Assembly (NCBI RefSeq): GCF_918797505.1
Contig: NC_092795.1
Coordinates: forward strand, 1,612,001-1,676,000
Direction of reading: 5' to 3'
Source of the DNA: Bemisia tabaci
Taxonomy: Eukaryota; Arthropoda; Insecta; Hemiptera; Aleyrodidae
DNA: 64,000 nucleotides
The notes beneath the pieces were generated by a model. That model was not told the DNA's origin, made no database searches, and saw only the letters and a program-made list of their open reading frames with translations. Each line of letters begins with the position of its first letter. Positions within the stretch are counted from its first letter, which is position 1. Below are positions 21,039 to 33,343 of this stretch, piece after piece. Made by a program: the position numbers and the translations under genes.

Positions 21039-21302
21039 TACTGCCGTGCTAAGGAAAAACGCCGCGCGCCGTATGAACACTCAAGAGCCGCCAAATTCCC
21101 CCCAATAAAACATGTATTTTGGAGGAAAGTTATGCATATTTTTCCTTGAAATTTTCAAATATTTTAGATTAAATGGTGAAAAGAATTGACTGACAAATTT
21201 GAGAAAAAATATTCACAATTTTCTCAGTAAATTCGGTTTCTCTTGAAGGAAATTTAGCAATGCCTGAAGGTTCATACGGCGTTTTTCCTTAGCACGGCAG
21301 TA
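21039..21302. mobile_element. CTGCCGTGC-family MITE, best reference copy
   Basis: 264 bp beginning TACTGCCGTGCTAAGGAAAA and ending TTTTTCCTTAGCACGGCAGTA, flanked by TA on both sides (21,037-21,038 and 21,303-21,304). A TA duplication is the signature of the Tc1/mariner group, though some other groups also use TA. Subterminal segments AATAAAACATGTATTTT and AGTAAATTCGGTTTCTCTTG form a second inverted pair. There is no coding capacity. Confidence 0.92.
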
Positions 21303-21414
21303 TACTGAACACGGACTCAGGTCGTCGCTCCTCTGACGTAAGGGCGTATCTTAACTTCAATATGAGCCCTTTTCTCCGTATAGTTCTATGCTCTCTATGG
21401 CTCACACTGGTAAA

Positions 21415-21615
21415 AAAACCTCTTGGACCAATGCCGCGGTGCATTGACTTGAGAGTGCAGTTTCTTGTCGCCGGATTTAAGAGTCTTGAACTCTTGTTTC
21501 AAGCGGATTTGCATTGATTCAATCAGAATTCGCATTGAAACAAGAGTCCAGACTCTTAAATCCGGCGACAAGAAACTGCACTCTTGAACTAAAAGGTTTT
21601 TTTTTTTTACCAGTG
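21415..21615. mobile_element. CACTGGTAAAAAAA foldback MITE
   Basis: CACTGGTAAAAAAACCTCTTG and its complement TTTTTTTACCAGTG bound a hairpin. The arms include TTTCTTGTCGCCGGATTTAA and TTAAATCCGGCGACAAGAAA, nearly perfect over about 90 bp. CA flanks both ends. The small ORFs within are mirror images. Confidence 0.88.
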
Positions 21616-22299
21616 CATGTGGAAACAGACATACGTTTACGTCATAAGAGCGACGACGTGACCCCACACTTATCCAAAATCCGCGCTAATTTGAAACTAA
21701 AAAATAAATCCGACTCAATTTTTCCTCTCTCTTCTTTTGATGCTTGTTACTTTCACGGCATGATTTTTACCGAGTCCCAGTTTGCGAAAGAAGGCTTGTT
21801 TGACGGCGCCATGATCAGGATATGCACTTTATTCAATTCCTCAATTTAGATCCGTCCTTTTCGGCTCTTTGAAGTCAACTGATAATCACAAAATTGATTC
21901 AACTCAATTCCATCAGCGCAAATTGAAAAAAAGGTATTCGGACAGACGCAGCGGTAAACATGAAACGGCGAAGAGATCTATCGTAGGTAATCGGGCATGA
22001 AACTTGCAGATTCACGATTTGCTTGAATGGGCCTCCGTGAGCGGTTGAGTCAAAACATCCTTAAAATAGAAGATGCCACTGATCGGGTATAACCGGGGCA
22101 AACCCGTTAAAGTTGCTGAGGGGGAGAAAATGAGCAATGAATCATCATTCATCTGGTTTCAAAGGACTCTGTAAGGTGGTAATTGATTTCTACCCATGCT
22201 GACTCTTCCATCAGTTTTGTTTTCTCTGTTTTGTATTATTTTTTGTATTATTTGCAATATCAATAATTATATAATTATTATGTTCTCTGACCTCCTAAA
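21616..22299. other. No supported gene
   Basis: Unassigned sequence between repeats, with no conserved frame. Confidence 0.4.
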
Positions 22300-22425
22300 C
22301 TCTCATTTTTGTCACAGTTCGTTCTATCGTTTTCTTGGACCGATGTGTATGCCATTTGCAGCTCGAAAGGTGATAGTCCCTAGATGAGCCTGTTTTATTC
22401 AAATTCGGAAACACGACCTAGGTTT
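22300..22425 (+). repeat. Dispersed repeat, GTCACGGTTCGT family
   Basis: GTCACAGTTCGTTCTATCG, TTGGACCGATGTGTATG, GTGATAGTCCCTAGATGAGCC and GTTTTATTCAAATTC match in order the segment at 43,020-43,145 and, inverted, the two tandem copies at 48,313-48,615. Confidence 0.65.
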
Positions 22426-23197
22426 TTTTTTTATCACTATAGATAAAGTTGGGAACTCTCTCATTTAACCGTTTCGGCCCTGATCGCGAGATATCTCGTA
22501 GTGAGGTAGATGAGATTCCAATCGATAATATAATTTGGTCGCTGAGGCATGTATATTCATTCATTCATGTAAGGTGTGTTTTATCTGGTGATGGGCACAT
22601 AAATAAAAAACGAGCAGCATTTTGTAATAACTCCTGAAATAAATCTCGAGGATCGCAACTCGAAAGATAAAAAGATTTGTCACTCGGGATGTACTTTTGG
22701 AGTAATTTCAAAATTTTTATCGGTCTCATGCTGCGTACAAATTACCTGACGGACTACAGTATGATATACTGTGAGGAGATTTCGAAGAATTGTCTTGAAG
22801 TCAAGAAATCATCAATTGATCGATCAACTATTGAATTGCTCTCCAAAGTGCTGAAGGTCCACCATAGACTGTCGAATTTTACTAAAGTTTCGTGGAAAAT
22901 GACTTTTCATTATGCTACTTTAAAAATTTCCTGTAGCCTCCCTTAATCAGAAGTGCCCCTCACTTGGAGGACAAGGTGCATGAGCGCAGTTTTTGAAAAA
23001 AAAATTGAGGTATTAATGATTTCAATCGAAACTAGTTTTGAAATATATTTTGTGAAAAATTCACGATTAACATCCAATTTGTAAGCATCAAAAAGTGCGT
23101 TGGAACTTTCTTTTTACCATAAAGTTCTTCGTAACTTGAAAACTTGAAACACATATTTCTTGAAACAGCAAAAATTGCACTAATGCGCCTTGACCTC
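22426..23197. other. No supported gene
   Basis: AT-rich. The frame at 22,677-22,946 (89 codons) has no recognised motif and sits in low-complexity AT-rich sequence. Confidence 0.4.
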
Positions 23198-23644
23198 AAA
23201 ATCCCACAATAGGTCGGTTGTGCTGGTCGCCGAATCGTGTTTTGATGCTTGATTCTTGTAGATTAGCTGTAAATATAATAAGATCTGTCTGAAGAACAAC
23301 CTCTACTCTCTAGTCTCTAATCACGAGATATGCCGTTTTGAAAAATTCAGTTTATGGCGTCATCCACCGCGGTAGTGACACCCTTGGTTTCTTTCATCTT
23401 GCTTCCATCCGAGTTTCACAATGAGTAACCAGTGCAAATTATGTGCGCCTCCCTGACTGATGAAAGCAAGAAGGAAGAAATAAGGGTAGCACTACCACGG
23501 TGAATGATATTATAAACCGAATTTTTCCAAAGGGATATCTCGGTTGACATTGAACGTAGAAAGTTGCTGTTTCAACAGATCTTTTATTTTAGCTGGCAAA
23601 AGATCAAAACACGATTCCGCGATCAGCGCAACTGACCCATTTTA
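23198..23644. mobile_element. Palindromic element, about 450 bp
   Basis: The left arm (AGGTCGGTTGTGCTGGTCGC, AATCGTGTTTTGAT, AAGATCTGT, AAAAATTCAGTTTATGG, CCACCGCGGTAGTG) pairs in reverse with the right arm (CACTACCACGGTG, TATAAACCGAATTTTT, ACAGATCTT, ATCAAAACACGATT, GCAACTGACCC). Arms are about 170-200 bp with moderate divergence. No target duplication could be fixed. Confidence 0.75.
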
Positions 23645-24264
23645 ATTATTCATAACCTGCCTGTAAAAAAGAAGCAGTTCAAACACGACTAGCTGTGATG
23701 CCGTGAATACGGTCCAAAATAGTGGAAATATATAGAGGGCGGAGGGAGAGACAAACTTGTTGGTTCCCTCCTCGGATACTTGATGCCAGGACTCAAGGAG
23801 AGAAGTCTGAAAAGGTGCGCTTGAGGCGACGCCAGTGTAGAATTGCTTTGAGTGACGAGTGACATGCTCGAATTAAGTTACACTCGACAATGATACCACG
23901 AGACAAAGACGCTGTGTGAATGTGCTTAGTGTTGCAAGCAGAAGACAAAAGCTAAACGAAACACTTGTCATCCTAGACGCGGGAAGACTGTAAATTTCGC
24001 CCAGATCCATCGCCCGTGTGTGCGTGCGGTAAAAACTACCTTCGGCAGGCCTCCTGGAATGCCCTGTTCACATCCCATGCAATCATTTATTTCAACTCAG
24101 CTGTACGCATGTAAAAGATGAAGTCACATCCTCCAAGAACGCTGAAGAAGCAACATACTCATGAGAGGAACTAGAGGAGGAAATTTTTTTTAAAAAAAAA
24201 AATTGTTCCTAACTGGTCTCACCGAAAAATTGACCCGGTTATAATTTCAAAGATGAAAGATACT
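23645..24264. other. No supported gene
   Basis: Unassigned sequence without conserved frames. Confidence 0.4.
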
Positions 24265-24525
24265 GACGGTTAAACTGCAAAAATGCGTATCTCGTTTGCA
24301 GTGTCTCAAAACCCCCGCTCATACTTTATTTTTTAAAAGGACACTCAACCAAAATTACGGCTGCAAATTTTCATAGAATATTCATCACACAGACAATAGA
24401 AATCACCGCAGTTCTCAAGAAAATAATGACTTTTGGTAGCTGCTCACGTAGAAAATAGAGTATGTCATGAAGTTTGCAACGCCGAAGATGCGCACTTCTG
24501 CAGTTTCACCATCGATATGCCACGC
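24265..24525. repeat. Palindromic dispersed repeat (TAAACTGCAAAAATGCG)
   Basis: The left TGACGGTTAAACTGCAAAAA and right (reverse complement CATATCGATGGTGAAACTGC) pair, with CGTATCTCG and ATGCGC strings and GTTTGCA near both ends. The same plan recurs at 25,417-25,675 and, partly, near 8,965-9,020. It is a distant relative of the GTTGCAGACTTCCTG family. Confidence 0.6.
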
Positions 24526-24581
24526 ACTTGCTTACGAAAATTCCTCCCATTTATTTTCTTGGGAGGGTCCGAGTAGATTTC

Positions 24582-24599
24582 GGGGGGGGGGGGGGGGGG
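24582..24599 (+). repeat. Poly(G) run of about 18
   Basis: An uninterrupted G run. Long G/C homopolymers are prone to sequencing or polishing error, so the exact length should not be trusted. Confidence 0.8.
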
Positions 24600-25416
24600 C
24601 TTTTTCCACCCATGGATCGTTACCCCACCTTAAAAATGAAATGAGACCACTTTTACAATTTGTAGCACCAATATCACTCGTTGACTGCCCCGCGTTTTAA
24701 CCTTGCGAGGCTCAGTGGCTGGGGGCAAGAAACGTTCTGTAAAAAGCGTATCTTCACATTTTAATTAGGAATCGTATCTCGGCTGGTGAGGTATATGAGC
24801 GATGCCGACGGACGATAAATTAATTCGTAAGAAACAGTTGTTCATTAAAGGCAACGTTAAACCGCGAAAGGCGTCATTACTCGTTGCGCCCATGAAACTT
24901 TTTAAAAGCTTTCACCTGGATCTCGCACGTGAGCGCCACGCGCTAATATCTCGCCGCCACTTATCACGCAAGTGCATCATCCTTTTCTGCCCTCCCATCC
25001 ATGTCAATTAATTATTTTCTCACCGTTAACGCCCGCGCACTCCACACTTTTTTCCAGTTTCTCTCTTAAATTCCACTTTACAAACCAGTAGGCAGTGATT
25101 TTCTTCTATAAGCTTCAAGATGCACAGAACCTATATTAAGAGGGAAAAATATAAAGGGGCACAGTGAGGCCAGTAAGCACTTTGGCCCCCCTCCTAGCCT
25201 CTATGAGAATATCAGTAGCATAGCTGGTATCAATAAATTGATATTAACTGTTATCAATAGATATTAAGTAATAAGTTTCGGAAATTGGCTCTTGCTCATT
25301 CTTTCCATAGTTTTAGATTGAGATTCAAAAAAATATCAAAACTGGCAGAAGCATCATCAAAAAGTGGTGAAAAGAACACATTTTGAGGAGTTCACAAACA
25401 TTAAGAAAAGCTAATC
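24600..25416. other. No supported gene
   Basis: The short frame at 24,802-25,011 (69 codons, basic) is unrecognised. No repeat boundary is seen. Confidence 0.35.
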
Positions 25417-25675
25417 GATGGTAAAACTGCAAACACGCGTCTCTCTTTTGCGGGTTTTTCAAATTTCCACTCCTGTTTTATTTCTTCATTGGAGATCTTC
25501 TACGGCTCTACCCAAAATTTCTCCAGAGTAATGTTCACAAAGGAAGAAAAAGGGGGAAATTTTTCGAGAAATGATGTTGAGTAATTTCCATTCAAAAAAA
25601 TAAATTATGGCAGGAAATCTGCAGAATCGCAAACCGGGATACACATTTACGCAGTTCCTCCATCGCAATGCACCA
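25417..25675. repeat. Palindromic dispersed repeat, second copy
   Basis: ATCGATGGTAAAACTGCAAA...CACGCGTCTCTCTTTTGCGG at the left pairs with GCAAACCGGGATACACATTT...CATCGCAATG at the right. Confidence 0.6.
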
Positions 25676-25874
25676 AGTATGTACCCATAGTTGGTACATA
25701 CACATGAAATTGGTGTAAGCAACATGGTTTGTTGAGTGGTGGGTATAGGTGTGCAGATATGTACATCAATGGCAGGATAAATTGACCAGCCCATCTAATC
25801 TCTCACTTTCAAAAAACACTTGAGACCGCATGTACTTTTTATTTTCTTAAAATTTGACCCAAAAAAATAATCGA

Positions 25875-25998
25875 TCCAACGAATTTAAATCAAAAGAGAC
25901 TATATCCATCCTGACATGAGCCTTGAGATTCATATGAATATATGCTTGACAGGGCTTATGTCACAATAAATGTAGTTCCTTTTGATTCAAGAGTGTCC
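25875..25998. mobile_element. GGACGTATTTAAATC palindrome copy
   Basis: AATTTAAATCAAAAGAGACT, TATATCCATCCTGACATGAG and CCTTGAG pair with CAGGGCTTATGTCACAATAA and TAGTTCCTTTTGATTCAAGA, ending GTGTCC. It belongs with 20,364, 36,566 and 38,801. Confidence 0.65.
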
Positions 25999-26093
25999 AG
26001 CTCTGAAATTATCTCTATACATGTTCATTGAAGTGTTACTCGTGGTATAATGTTCACCGAAGTTACGTTTCGCTACTTGACGTTACAAGCAGC

Positions 26094-26355
26094 TATACTG
26101 CCGTGCTAAGGAAAAACGCCGTATGAACCTTTAGGCGTTGCCAAATTTCCTGGGGTAAATCACGAATTTTCTGAAAAATTTGTAAATAATCTTCTTCCAA
26201 TTCTTCAGATAATTTTGTTCGCAATTTTACCTAAAGTTTTTAAAAATTTCTCGGAAAAATATTCATAACTTTCTCTCAAAAAGAAACATTTTATCGAAGG
26301 AAATTTGGAAACTCTCGATTGTTCATACGGCGTTCTTCCTTGGCACGGCAGTATA
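26094..26355. mobile_element. CTGCCGTGC-family MITE with TA flanks
   Basis: The element 26,096-26,353 begins TACTGCCGTGCTAAGGAAAA and ends CCTTGGCACGGCAGTA, with TA on both sides. It is an almost consensus copy. Confidence 0.92.
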
Positions 26356-27048
26356 CGGTTGTGTTCTTACAGAAGTCACCGACCTCTCCTCTGAAGTCTG
26401 AGATGTTAGATGATTCGAAACGTCGAGAATGATGTCATGCATGAGCTTCGATGAAAATTAGGCATCGCACCAGCGCAGCGGAGCTATGCCACGGCCAGTG
26501 ACTTGACGTTCCGCTTTTGCACCCTCTTGTATCAGCTACCTACTTCATTCATGCTTTTCAGAAGATACCTGTGTCACTCGAATCGAATTCCGAGCCATTG
26601 CTGCCGATTTTCACAATATCTTTTTAGGCTAAAAACAAATGCGAATCTTCGAATGCTCCTCATGTATTTAAATGTTAAAATTTTAAAAAATCTGTATTTT
26701 ATGACATGCTGAAAATTTCAAGACACATGTTTATTTACAGGAGCTAAAAGTCGTTTAAAATACTAGTTTATGATGCACGATTTTTCAGAGATTTCTTTCT
26801 TACCTATAAGCAGAAGCTCACCCTGTTTATCGATTTCAGAGGTTTAAATGACAGATCAACCGATAAATCACAAAGCACGCCATGCACTGCGGAACCTGTA
26901 TGGCGCCAAGAGACGCCGAGTGATTTGAATGCCAAGTGAAATTAGTACCATGAAAGCGCATGACACTGTGCCGCAAACGGAATGGATTCTGTTTCATAAT
27001 ATTTTTAGTCACTCCGTGAACAGCATATGTAGATTCCGCTCATCATTT
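26356..27048. other. No supported gene
   Basis: Unassigned. Frames under 75 codons, without motifs. Confidence 0.4.
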
Positions 27049-27184
27049 GCCTGTGTCACACTATCAAAGCTAGCCATCAAAATATCTAGGCCAGGTGTTG
27101 TGATTGGCTGATTCGATGACTTGGACCAATCACAGCACTTGATCTTGACATTTTGATGGAGTATTTTGAGAGTGTGACACAGGC
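27049..27184. mobile_element. GCCTGTGTCACAC palindromic MITE, copy 1
   Basis: GCCTGTGTCACACTATCAAA and its complement at the right bound a 136-bp palindrome with inner CATCAAAATAT and CATTTTGATGG and central GTGATTGGC and GACCAATCAC segments. Two further copies lie at 44,271-44,405 and 44,503-44,638. The flanks show no unambiguous target duplication. Confidence 0.9.
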
Positions 27185-27243
27185 TATTCATCTCACTCGG
27201 GGTTTTTGGGCGCTACATAGACTCCGGCATAGGCTTATCACTC

Positions 27244-27333
27244 AAAAAATTTCAGAGGAGTAGGGTCGTTCCATTTTCTATTAGTCTTCTTCGTCTATGA
27301 CTTTGTCTACCCATTTCAATAATTAGCTCGCAG
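27244..27333. repeat. Right-end fragment of the GCGGGCTCATT MITE
   Basis: TTCGTCTATGACTTTGTCTA followed by CATTTCAATAATTAGCTCGC matches the right terminus of 5,990-6,263. The left end is absent. Confidence 0.6.
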
Positions 27334-27359
27334 CTAGGTGCGCTATGCGGATGGTGGCA

Positions 27360-27619
27360 CACTGGAAAAAAAGGTCGGTCACATGAACCGAATGTACGGT
27401 GTTCAATATCGGCCGTACTGTTCGGCTCATGTAACCGCTCTTTCAGTTCTAGGAACCGTGTCATCGGTTCATGCAACCGAGTTTTCTCTACGGTTCGGCT
27501 CGGTTGCATGAACCGAGGACACGATTCCTAGAACTGAAAGAGCGGTTGCATGAGCCGAACAGTGCGGCCGATATTGAACACCGTCCTTTCGGTTCACACG
27601 ACCGAACTTTTTTTCAATG
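27360..27619. mobile_element. CACTGGAAAAAAA foldback MITE, GGTTCATG core
   Basis: The left CACTGGAAAAAAAGGTCGGT and right (reverse complement CATTGAAAAAAAGTTCGGTC) bound arms of about 110 bp that repeat CGGTTCATG-like units on both strands. CA flanks both sides. The ends match the foldback elements at 21,415 and (more loosely) 41,136, but the core is unrelated. Confidence 0.88.
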
Positions 27620-27689
27620 CACGCATGGAAGTAAGAGAAGCAAGAAGGAATCTGGAAAGAAACGGTTTTCTCGTGAGACGAATGCAATT

Positions 27690-27950
27690 TCTCGAAGCGC
27701 ACCCTAGGAGCGGAGTGTGCACAACGCCACGCCATCCTACCGTCGCGTCGGAAGCTGAGCGGCGGCGCGGCGTGGATGGGAGTGGAGTGCCGGTGCGGTG
27801 GCATCACAAAGCTCCGTTGGTAACTTGTCGAAGCGGAAGCGAAAAGCGTGTCAATCAAGATAGGCGTGCGCCCGGGCCCCGGGCCCCGGGCTGCGACGGG
27901 GGTGAAGGTGGGTGGGGCAGGGCTCAAGACGCAGCGGGCAGTTGATTTTC
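27690..27950. other. GC-rich patch, undecided
   Basis: GC-rich, with CCCGGG runs near 27,870-27,892. Long frames on both strands (27,550-27,945 plus and 27,469-27,927 minus) run out of the adjacent MITE into it, so neither can be taken as a gene. It is a possible CpG island. Confidence 0.3.
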
Positions 27951-28079
27951 TTGTGAGGAAGTGCAGGCAGAATCGGCTGCGGGCTCCACGGACTGCTACT
28001 CACTCATCAACCTAATTAAACTGCTTAGTGACCGTCAAGTAGGAGAGCTTGCAAGGAGTAGCCAAGACCGAGATGGAGG

Positions 28080-28290
28080 CACGCCGCCCCGGCCCGGCAC
28101 GCGGTCAGCACGCGCACCACCCCGCGTTGCCATTCCTTCTTTAATTATAGACGCTCTCGGTGCGGTGTGGAGTCACAGGAAAGCCATATATCCATGGCCG
28201 GAAATAGGGGAAGGGGGGCCGCCCCCACCCCGATTCTGCTTGGCCCCTTCCGGAGATATCTGGAACCAAGCTACTAATAAGTTCTAAGGT
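28080..28290. other. GC-rich patch with imperfect hairpin
   Basis: The segment GGAAATAGGGGAAGGGGGGC (about 28,200) and the later GGCCCCTTCCGG (about 28,241) can pair. There is no recognised gene. A C run at 28,501-28,512 follows about 210 bp further on. Confidence 0.3.
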
Positions 28291-29384
28291 AAGAGGGACG
28301 CACTTTAGCGCAATGCTTGTTTTCATGAGAGGTAAATTAAGATGAATTAAAATAAAACCCACAGTAAGATATGAGATTTTTAAAAACAAGTCAGCAAAAT
28401 TTCTGTCATCTGTAATATTTAATTCCATTCTATTGTCATTGAGAATGACTTAAAATTGCTCTCGAGACGTTCCAATTTTCAAAAAATGTTCGGCCCTCCG
28501 CCCCCCCCCCCCGCAGCTGGGGGAGTTTTCCCAGACCCCCCTTAGTCCAAGTTCTAGCTCTCATGCGCCCCGCCCCCACAGAAAATTCCTAGTTCCGTCC
28601 TCGTATTTATCCATGGCCAAAGTGCAAAACAGAGACAAGAGACCCTCACCTCTGCCGTCATAGCGATGAGAGCAGTAAGCGTCAAAATTTCGAAATCCAG
28701 TTTCCTTCGAAATTTGTCTAATCTCTTTTAAAAGAAATCACTGAAATAGCCAAAATTGCTAATATCATCTTAGTTATATGTAAGAGATGCATATGAGAAA
28801 GCTGTGAGTGCGCAAAAAAGACGTAGTTTCAGGCAAAACAGCAGTAAGTGACATTATTCCTCCAGGACCAATGAAAACAAAGGCTTTCAAGTAAAGTACC
28901 GCCATCGTCTACCAATTTCTAACGTGAAAACTCGTTTCTTGTGTGTCCAAAACGCAACCACGAAAGTAAGCAGAAGATAGCAGTCACGGCACTCTCGGCT
29001 GTCTTGCCTAACACTCACCTAACATGAAAATGGAAAATACCCTTTTTATGTTATGTCTGACCCTGGTTAGACGCTTCTGATCCCGTTTTCTCAAAACCTC
29101 ATTTTTGCACTTTCTGCTCTCTTCGCTATCACGGCAGCATTGACCTCCTGGCGACAGGTGGAAACTTCTACTTTCGGGGATCCAACACTTCCTTATGGAC
29201 AATTGTAAGAAAGCAACAATCACGACCCTTTTTTCGGCTGTTGACCTACCCACTGGGTGGATGAAGAGCTCCGGATGGCGTCATGAGCCGAACATTCCCC
29301 AAATTCCAGTTTGTGTGCAAAACGAAACTGTCAACACGTTGGTAACCATCGACCTAGTAGGTAAGCTAACAGTTGAATGGTGGA
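28291..29384. other. No supported gene
   Basis: Contains a C homopolymer near 28,501-28,512. Segment 29,240-29,285 (CTGGGTGGATGAAGAGCTCC, GTCATGAGCC) resembles pieces of the repeat at 55,620-55,740. Frames on both strands at 29,008-29,503 are unrecognised. Confidence 0.4.
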
Positions 29385-29690
29385 GTTCCGAAAGTAAAAG
29401 CTTTCTCCATTGTCATGATACCAATGAAGGGTCTCATGTCACTGGTGAAAAACCATGTACCTCTATTTCGGTATTTCAAAATTTCCGTTCTTATTTTTAT
29501 TAAGAAAAGAATCGAAGAGTAGCGAGTCAGCTGTACAACTTGAAATCTCTGTGGAATATTCTGCTAATAGAGAGAACAAATCAAGGACATTTTCAAGAAA
29601 TTAAGTTGACCAGCTTTGAAAAATAATGTAGGAGAGATGTAACATCGCAAACGGAGGTACGTGGTTTCGCACTGTTGCCATTAATTTATC
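29385..29690. repeat. Dispersed repeat, GTTGCAGACTTCCTG family
   Basis: GGAATATTCTGCTAATAGAG, ACATTTTCAAGAAATTAAGT and GATGTAACATCGCAAACGGA match the inverted order of the 48,910-49,190 copy. Confidence 0.6.
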
Positions 29691-32600
29691 AATTTATTCT
29701 CATTTGGAGCAAAGAAAGAGGTTTTATCAAAAATATTGAAGAAGTCCGGTTTGGACAAAAAATTGTCTAAAATTGCAAACTTTAAGATTCTAAAGGTCAA
29801 AGACCCAAAACGATTTTTTTAAGTTTACAAATGTGATTTTTTCATTGTTTGAGTCTAAAAAATTTCTTTTAATCAAAGGATACACAATGATCTTAATTTT
29901 TTATTTGAACCAAAACCATTTTTTTAAATTGCTCGTATTTTTTCGCATCCAATGAATGGTCCAACAAGCTGGGGAACCAAAGGGCCTGAGAATTATGGAC
30001 GATTGAAGTTTCCTCTCTACGCGCGCTGACCGATTTTCGCGCGTCAAACTATGGTTCCAAAACCGGATTCGGGTGTTATTAAAACATATAGAATGTTCAA
30101 ATCGAGCAAAATAAGTTTTTAGAGACTCTTGAGGGGTGCTGAGAGAAGGACAGCAACCCTCAAGATCATTTTTTGCGCCAAGCTCTTCGTGGATTTTTGA
30201 AGCCACTCATAAGCAGTTTTAGTTAATTTCGTCATGAATACTTACCAAATTTAAGCGTATTTCCTTCTTCTTTCCTCCGTTCCTCCTCCTTTCTTCCTTT
30301 TCTTTTGCCTCCTCCTTTTCGGGCCGAACGGGGTCGGGGGAAGGGGGGGAGGGTCGTCTATGCCTCCTCTGAATCCGCGTATGCAATGTACTTAATGAGT
30401 GCATAAAAAAGAATGCGACTGTTGGAGGGATAATAAGCTGATAAACGGCGATGTGGAATGTCATATACCTTCCTGATAGTGGAAGTTGTTAAATTTTACT
30501 GGAATATCGGAGTGTCTACGTGAGGCCTAAGGACTGTATTTTGTCAGAGCCCCTTGCGTCGACATGAATACAAGAGTTGCCCAATCACTAGACCAAGAAG
30601 GCCGGCAAGTATACAAATTAACGAAACCGCAAACCTGAGTTCAAACCGGCGCATGGGTGCTGAGCATGCTCAAAAATCGCCGTTTTTTCCACCGACCAGC
30701 GAAAGGGACTCGGCTACTAACTGCAAATCCGACAACGTGAAATCGACGCGGCAAAACTGCTTGAGACAGACTTTTGCTGGCGGCCGCGGCCGGGGCGACT
30801 ATTGCTCTCAGCTTCAAGTGCGGCAATTCTAATTATCAGCTCCGATTTATGAGGGGTATTATAATATCATGGCTTAGTTGGCCATTCAGTCACCCGAAAC
30901 GCCCGCACCTTCCACTCGAGCAGCACTGCTTCGCACTATACTTAATACTTATCTAGTCTACAGCTTTGTTTTCAGAATTCGTCAAGGCTCCCATTTTTAC
31001 TGTGCTTTGTGGTCAGAAGAAACCGCGAAAATATTTTTCCTCCGCATAGAGCCTGCCACTCATCTAGGGGTCAGTCCGTGGGGCATTGTCTGTTCCTAAC
31101 AGACATGAAAGCAATTTCCGACGCCGCGTTAATTACTCCTGCTTTTATGCAACGTGCCAAGCAATTTGCAAGCCTCTTGAGACCATGGTCTCTTTTTCGT
31201 GAAAACTGTTCATTGGAGACTGTTCATGGAAAAATAAGCTAGATGAAATCGCACGAAGGAACCAAATGGACATATTTATGGCAGGAACTATATTTAAAGG
31301 ATTTGGATGCAACAAGATTCCTTTCGCTTTGATTCGTTTTCACATGCATGCATTTGTCAATTATTTTGTGATTACTCGGAGTTGAAACTTAATGACTGAG
31401 AGGAAACCAAATGCTTCACTTAGGTTTGTTCTCATTCAGAATTCAACCGATCAGCAAACGAGCGGACCCCATGTTTCCAAAAACACCTTATTCTGTTTTG
31501 TTAAACATTGCCCTCATGTTGGAATAAAAAAAATTGGCTCTCGAATGAAAAGATCTACTGATCCTCGTCTATGAAGCATCAAAAAGCAATTCTGTGACAT
31601 GTCCACGAGCCCTCGAAAGGACGCTACGACGAAAGGGATTTTTTCTCTTTTCATCTTTCATCCTTGATTTTTTTCGAGTCCTCTTTCTTCCTCTCCCTTA
31701 ATTAGCCAGTGTTTGGTAATTACGGGCGTGAGGACTAATGTCACAGTGAATGCCAGTTACCGCTCTACCAAGCCTACCAACAGGGGTTCCGACGAACGGA
31801 ATCTCTTATTCGAGGCCTAAATGACCGGTCGTTCAGCAACAACGACGCACCAACATTTTAACATGGTCTCTGTCATACGAGAGCTTTTACGAGACACAAG
31901 GCTCACGCTCAACCGCAGCAACGTTTACCTGACTCCGTCCAAATCAGGATAATGAACTGTGTTCTGCGGAGGAATACATCCTAATTAGTGACACGCGCTC
32001 TGAATCCGGTGTAGCGCCGCAAAAACCGCGTAAGTGTGTTCGGATCTTATTTGGAGTTGAGTGATTTTAGCTTGGCGTGGGAGAGCGTCCCCTTCACCTC
32101 CCACTACTTCCATGGCGTGGCCACCACCTCGTCCCCTCGGGGCACCTTGCGCACTGACCATAAACTCCGAGGAGGAAATGTGAGGGAACTTGGAATCAGA
32201 GTGTCAGTCTGACGACCATAAAATTCATAAATCAAACTAATTCCCCCCTGCCATAACATCTCCCCTTCGTTTTTAGGCCTTCATTCTTAAAAATGCTCTA
32301 CAGAGCACTCCTATTGTCCGCTAAGGATTTTGTTATGCCTAGAGTTGACCAGTAGGGAAGGTATACCTTGCGTGCTACTAATTCGTATACGAATTTAAGC
32401 ATTCTAATACGTATTTTCTCTTCAAAATTACACATAAAATACGATTTACGGAATGAAAATTACTTACTTCAACTCCAAACCAATATATTAACGTTCTTAT
32501 TCAGCATTGGTTACAAAAAAATTTGAGTTTCCTGCTCACATGAAAACCAATACTTGAATCAATTGCGTATTACGAATGATTTGGCAGGCCTCTCAGTGCA

Positions 32601-33343
32601 CACGGTTCCTTCTGTGTTGTTCAAAGTGTTAACAATGTGCAACAGCTGGATAGAAGCGCCGAAATCGATGTTGGAATATTTTCCTACCACATCCACAGAG
32701 GCTGTGACGATGACGTTCAGTGCGCGATTTGACTCACGTAGACTTCTGTTTTTTTCATGAGCCGCTCATATTGAGCGGAGGTTTGGATTTATACATCGAA
32801 AGACAGTTAAGAGTCCTTGCCAATAATACTTATTCGAAGTACAAATCATGTTTTACGTGAAATTTCGATGGGAACTCGTATATCATAATGGTTAGATTCG
32901 CACCTTATTTAGTGCTTCATGAAGGTAAAATTATTGCTCCCGTATCGAAGCCGGAACGTTGTGTTTGTTGCCTATCCATTCATTACAGGAACACTTCTCA
33001 CAGCCATTAAATTCAATTAAATGGTATTGCAAATTGCCAACCTCTTTTAAAACGTGAAACTAATTTTCATGATTGCATAAAACCGGCATTTATTGGCCAA
33101 ATTATGTAAAAAAATTTCAATTTTCAATTTTTTTTTCAATTTTATCGCATTGAATTGCAATGCCATTTCAAGAAATTCATTTCATTGGCTACATGGGTTT
33201 AAAAAAGGTCGTATGGAAATGTGCCCTCACTGCTTAACTTGATCCAGTTGATTGAGTCGCAAATCTTGGCCCTTTCCTGGCAAGTATCTCGCAGCCGCGG
33301 CGTCGTTGCTAACCTTGCGTTAAAGTCTCCTCGCCGCGCGCCG
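29691..33343. other. Long stretch without supported genes
   Basis: About 3.6 kb with no recognised coding family. It holds a polypyrimidine tract at about 30,262-30,320 and a moderately GC-rich patch at 32,085-32,170. A 101-codon minus frame at 29,901-30,206 has no recognised motif. A fragment of the GGACGTATTT family may lie at about 31,255-31,300 (GGACATATTTATGGCAGGAA). Confidence 0.4.

Noticed and set aside
27469..27945. 152- and 131-codon opposed ORFs
   Set aside because: Both begin inside or at the edge of the palindromic MITE at 27,360-27,619 and overlap on opposite strands.
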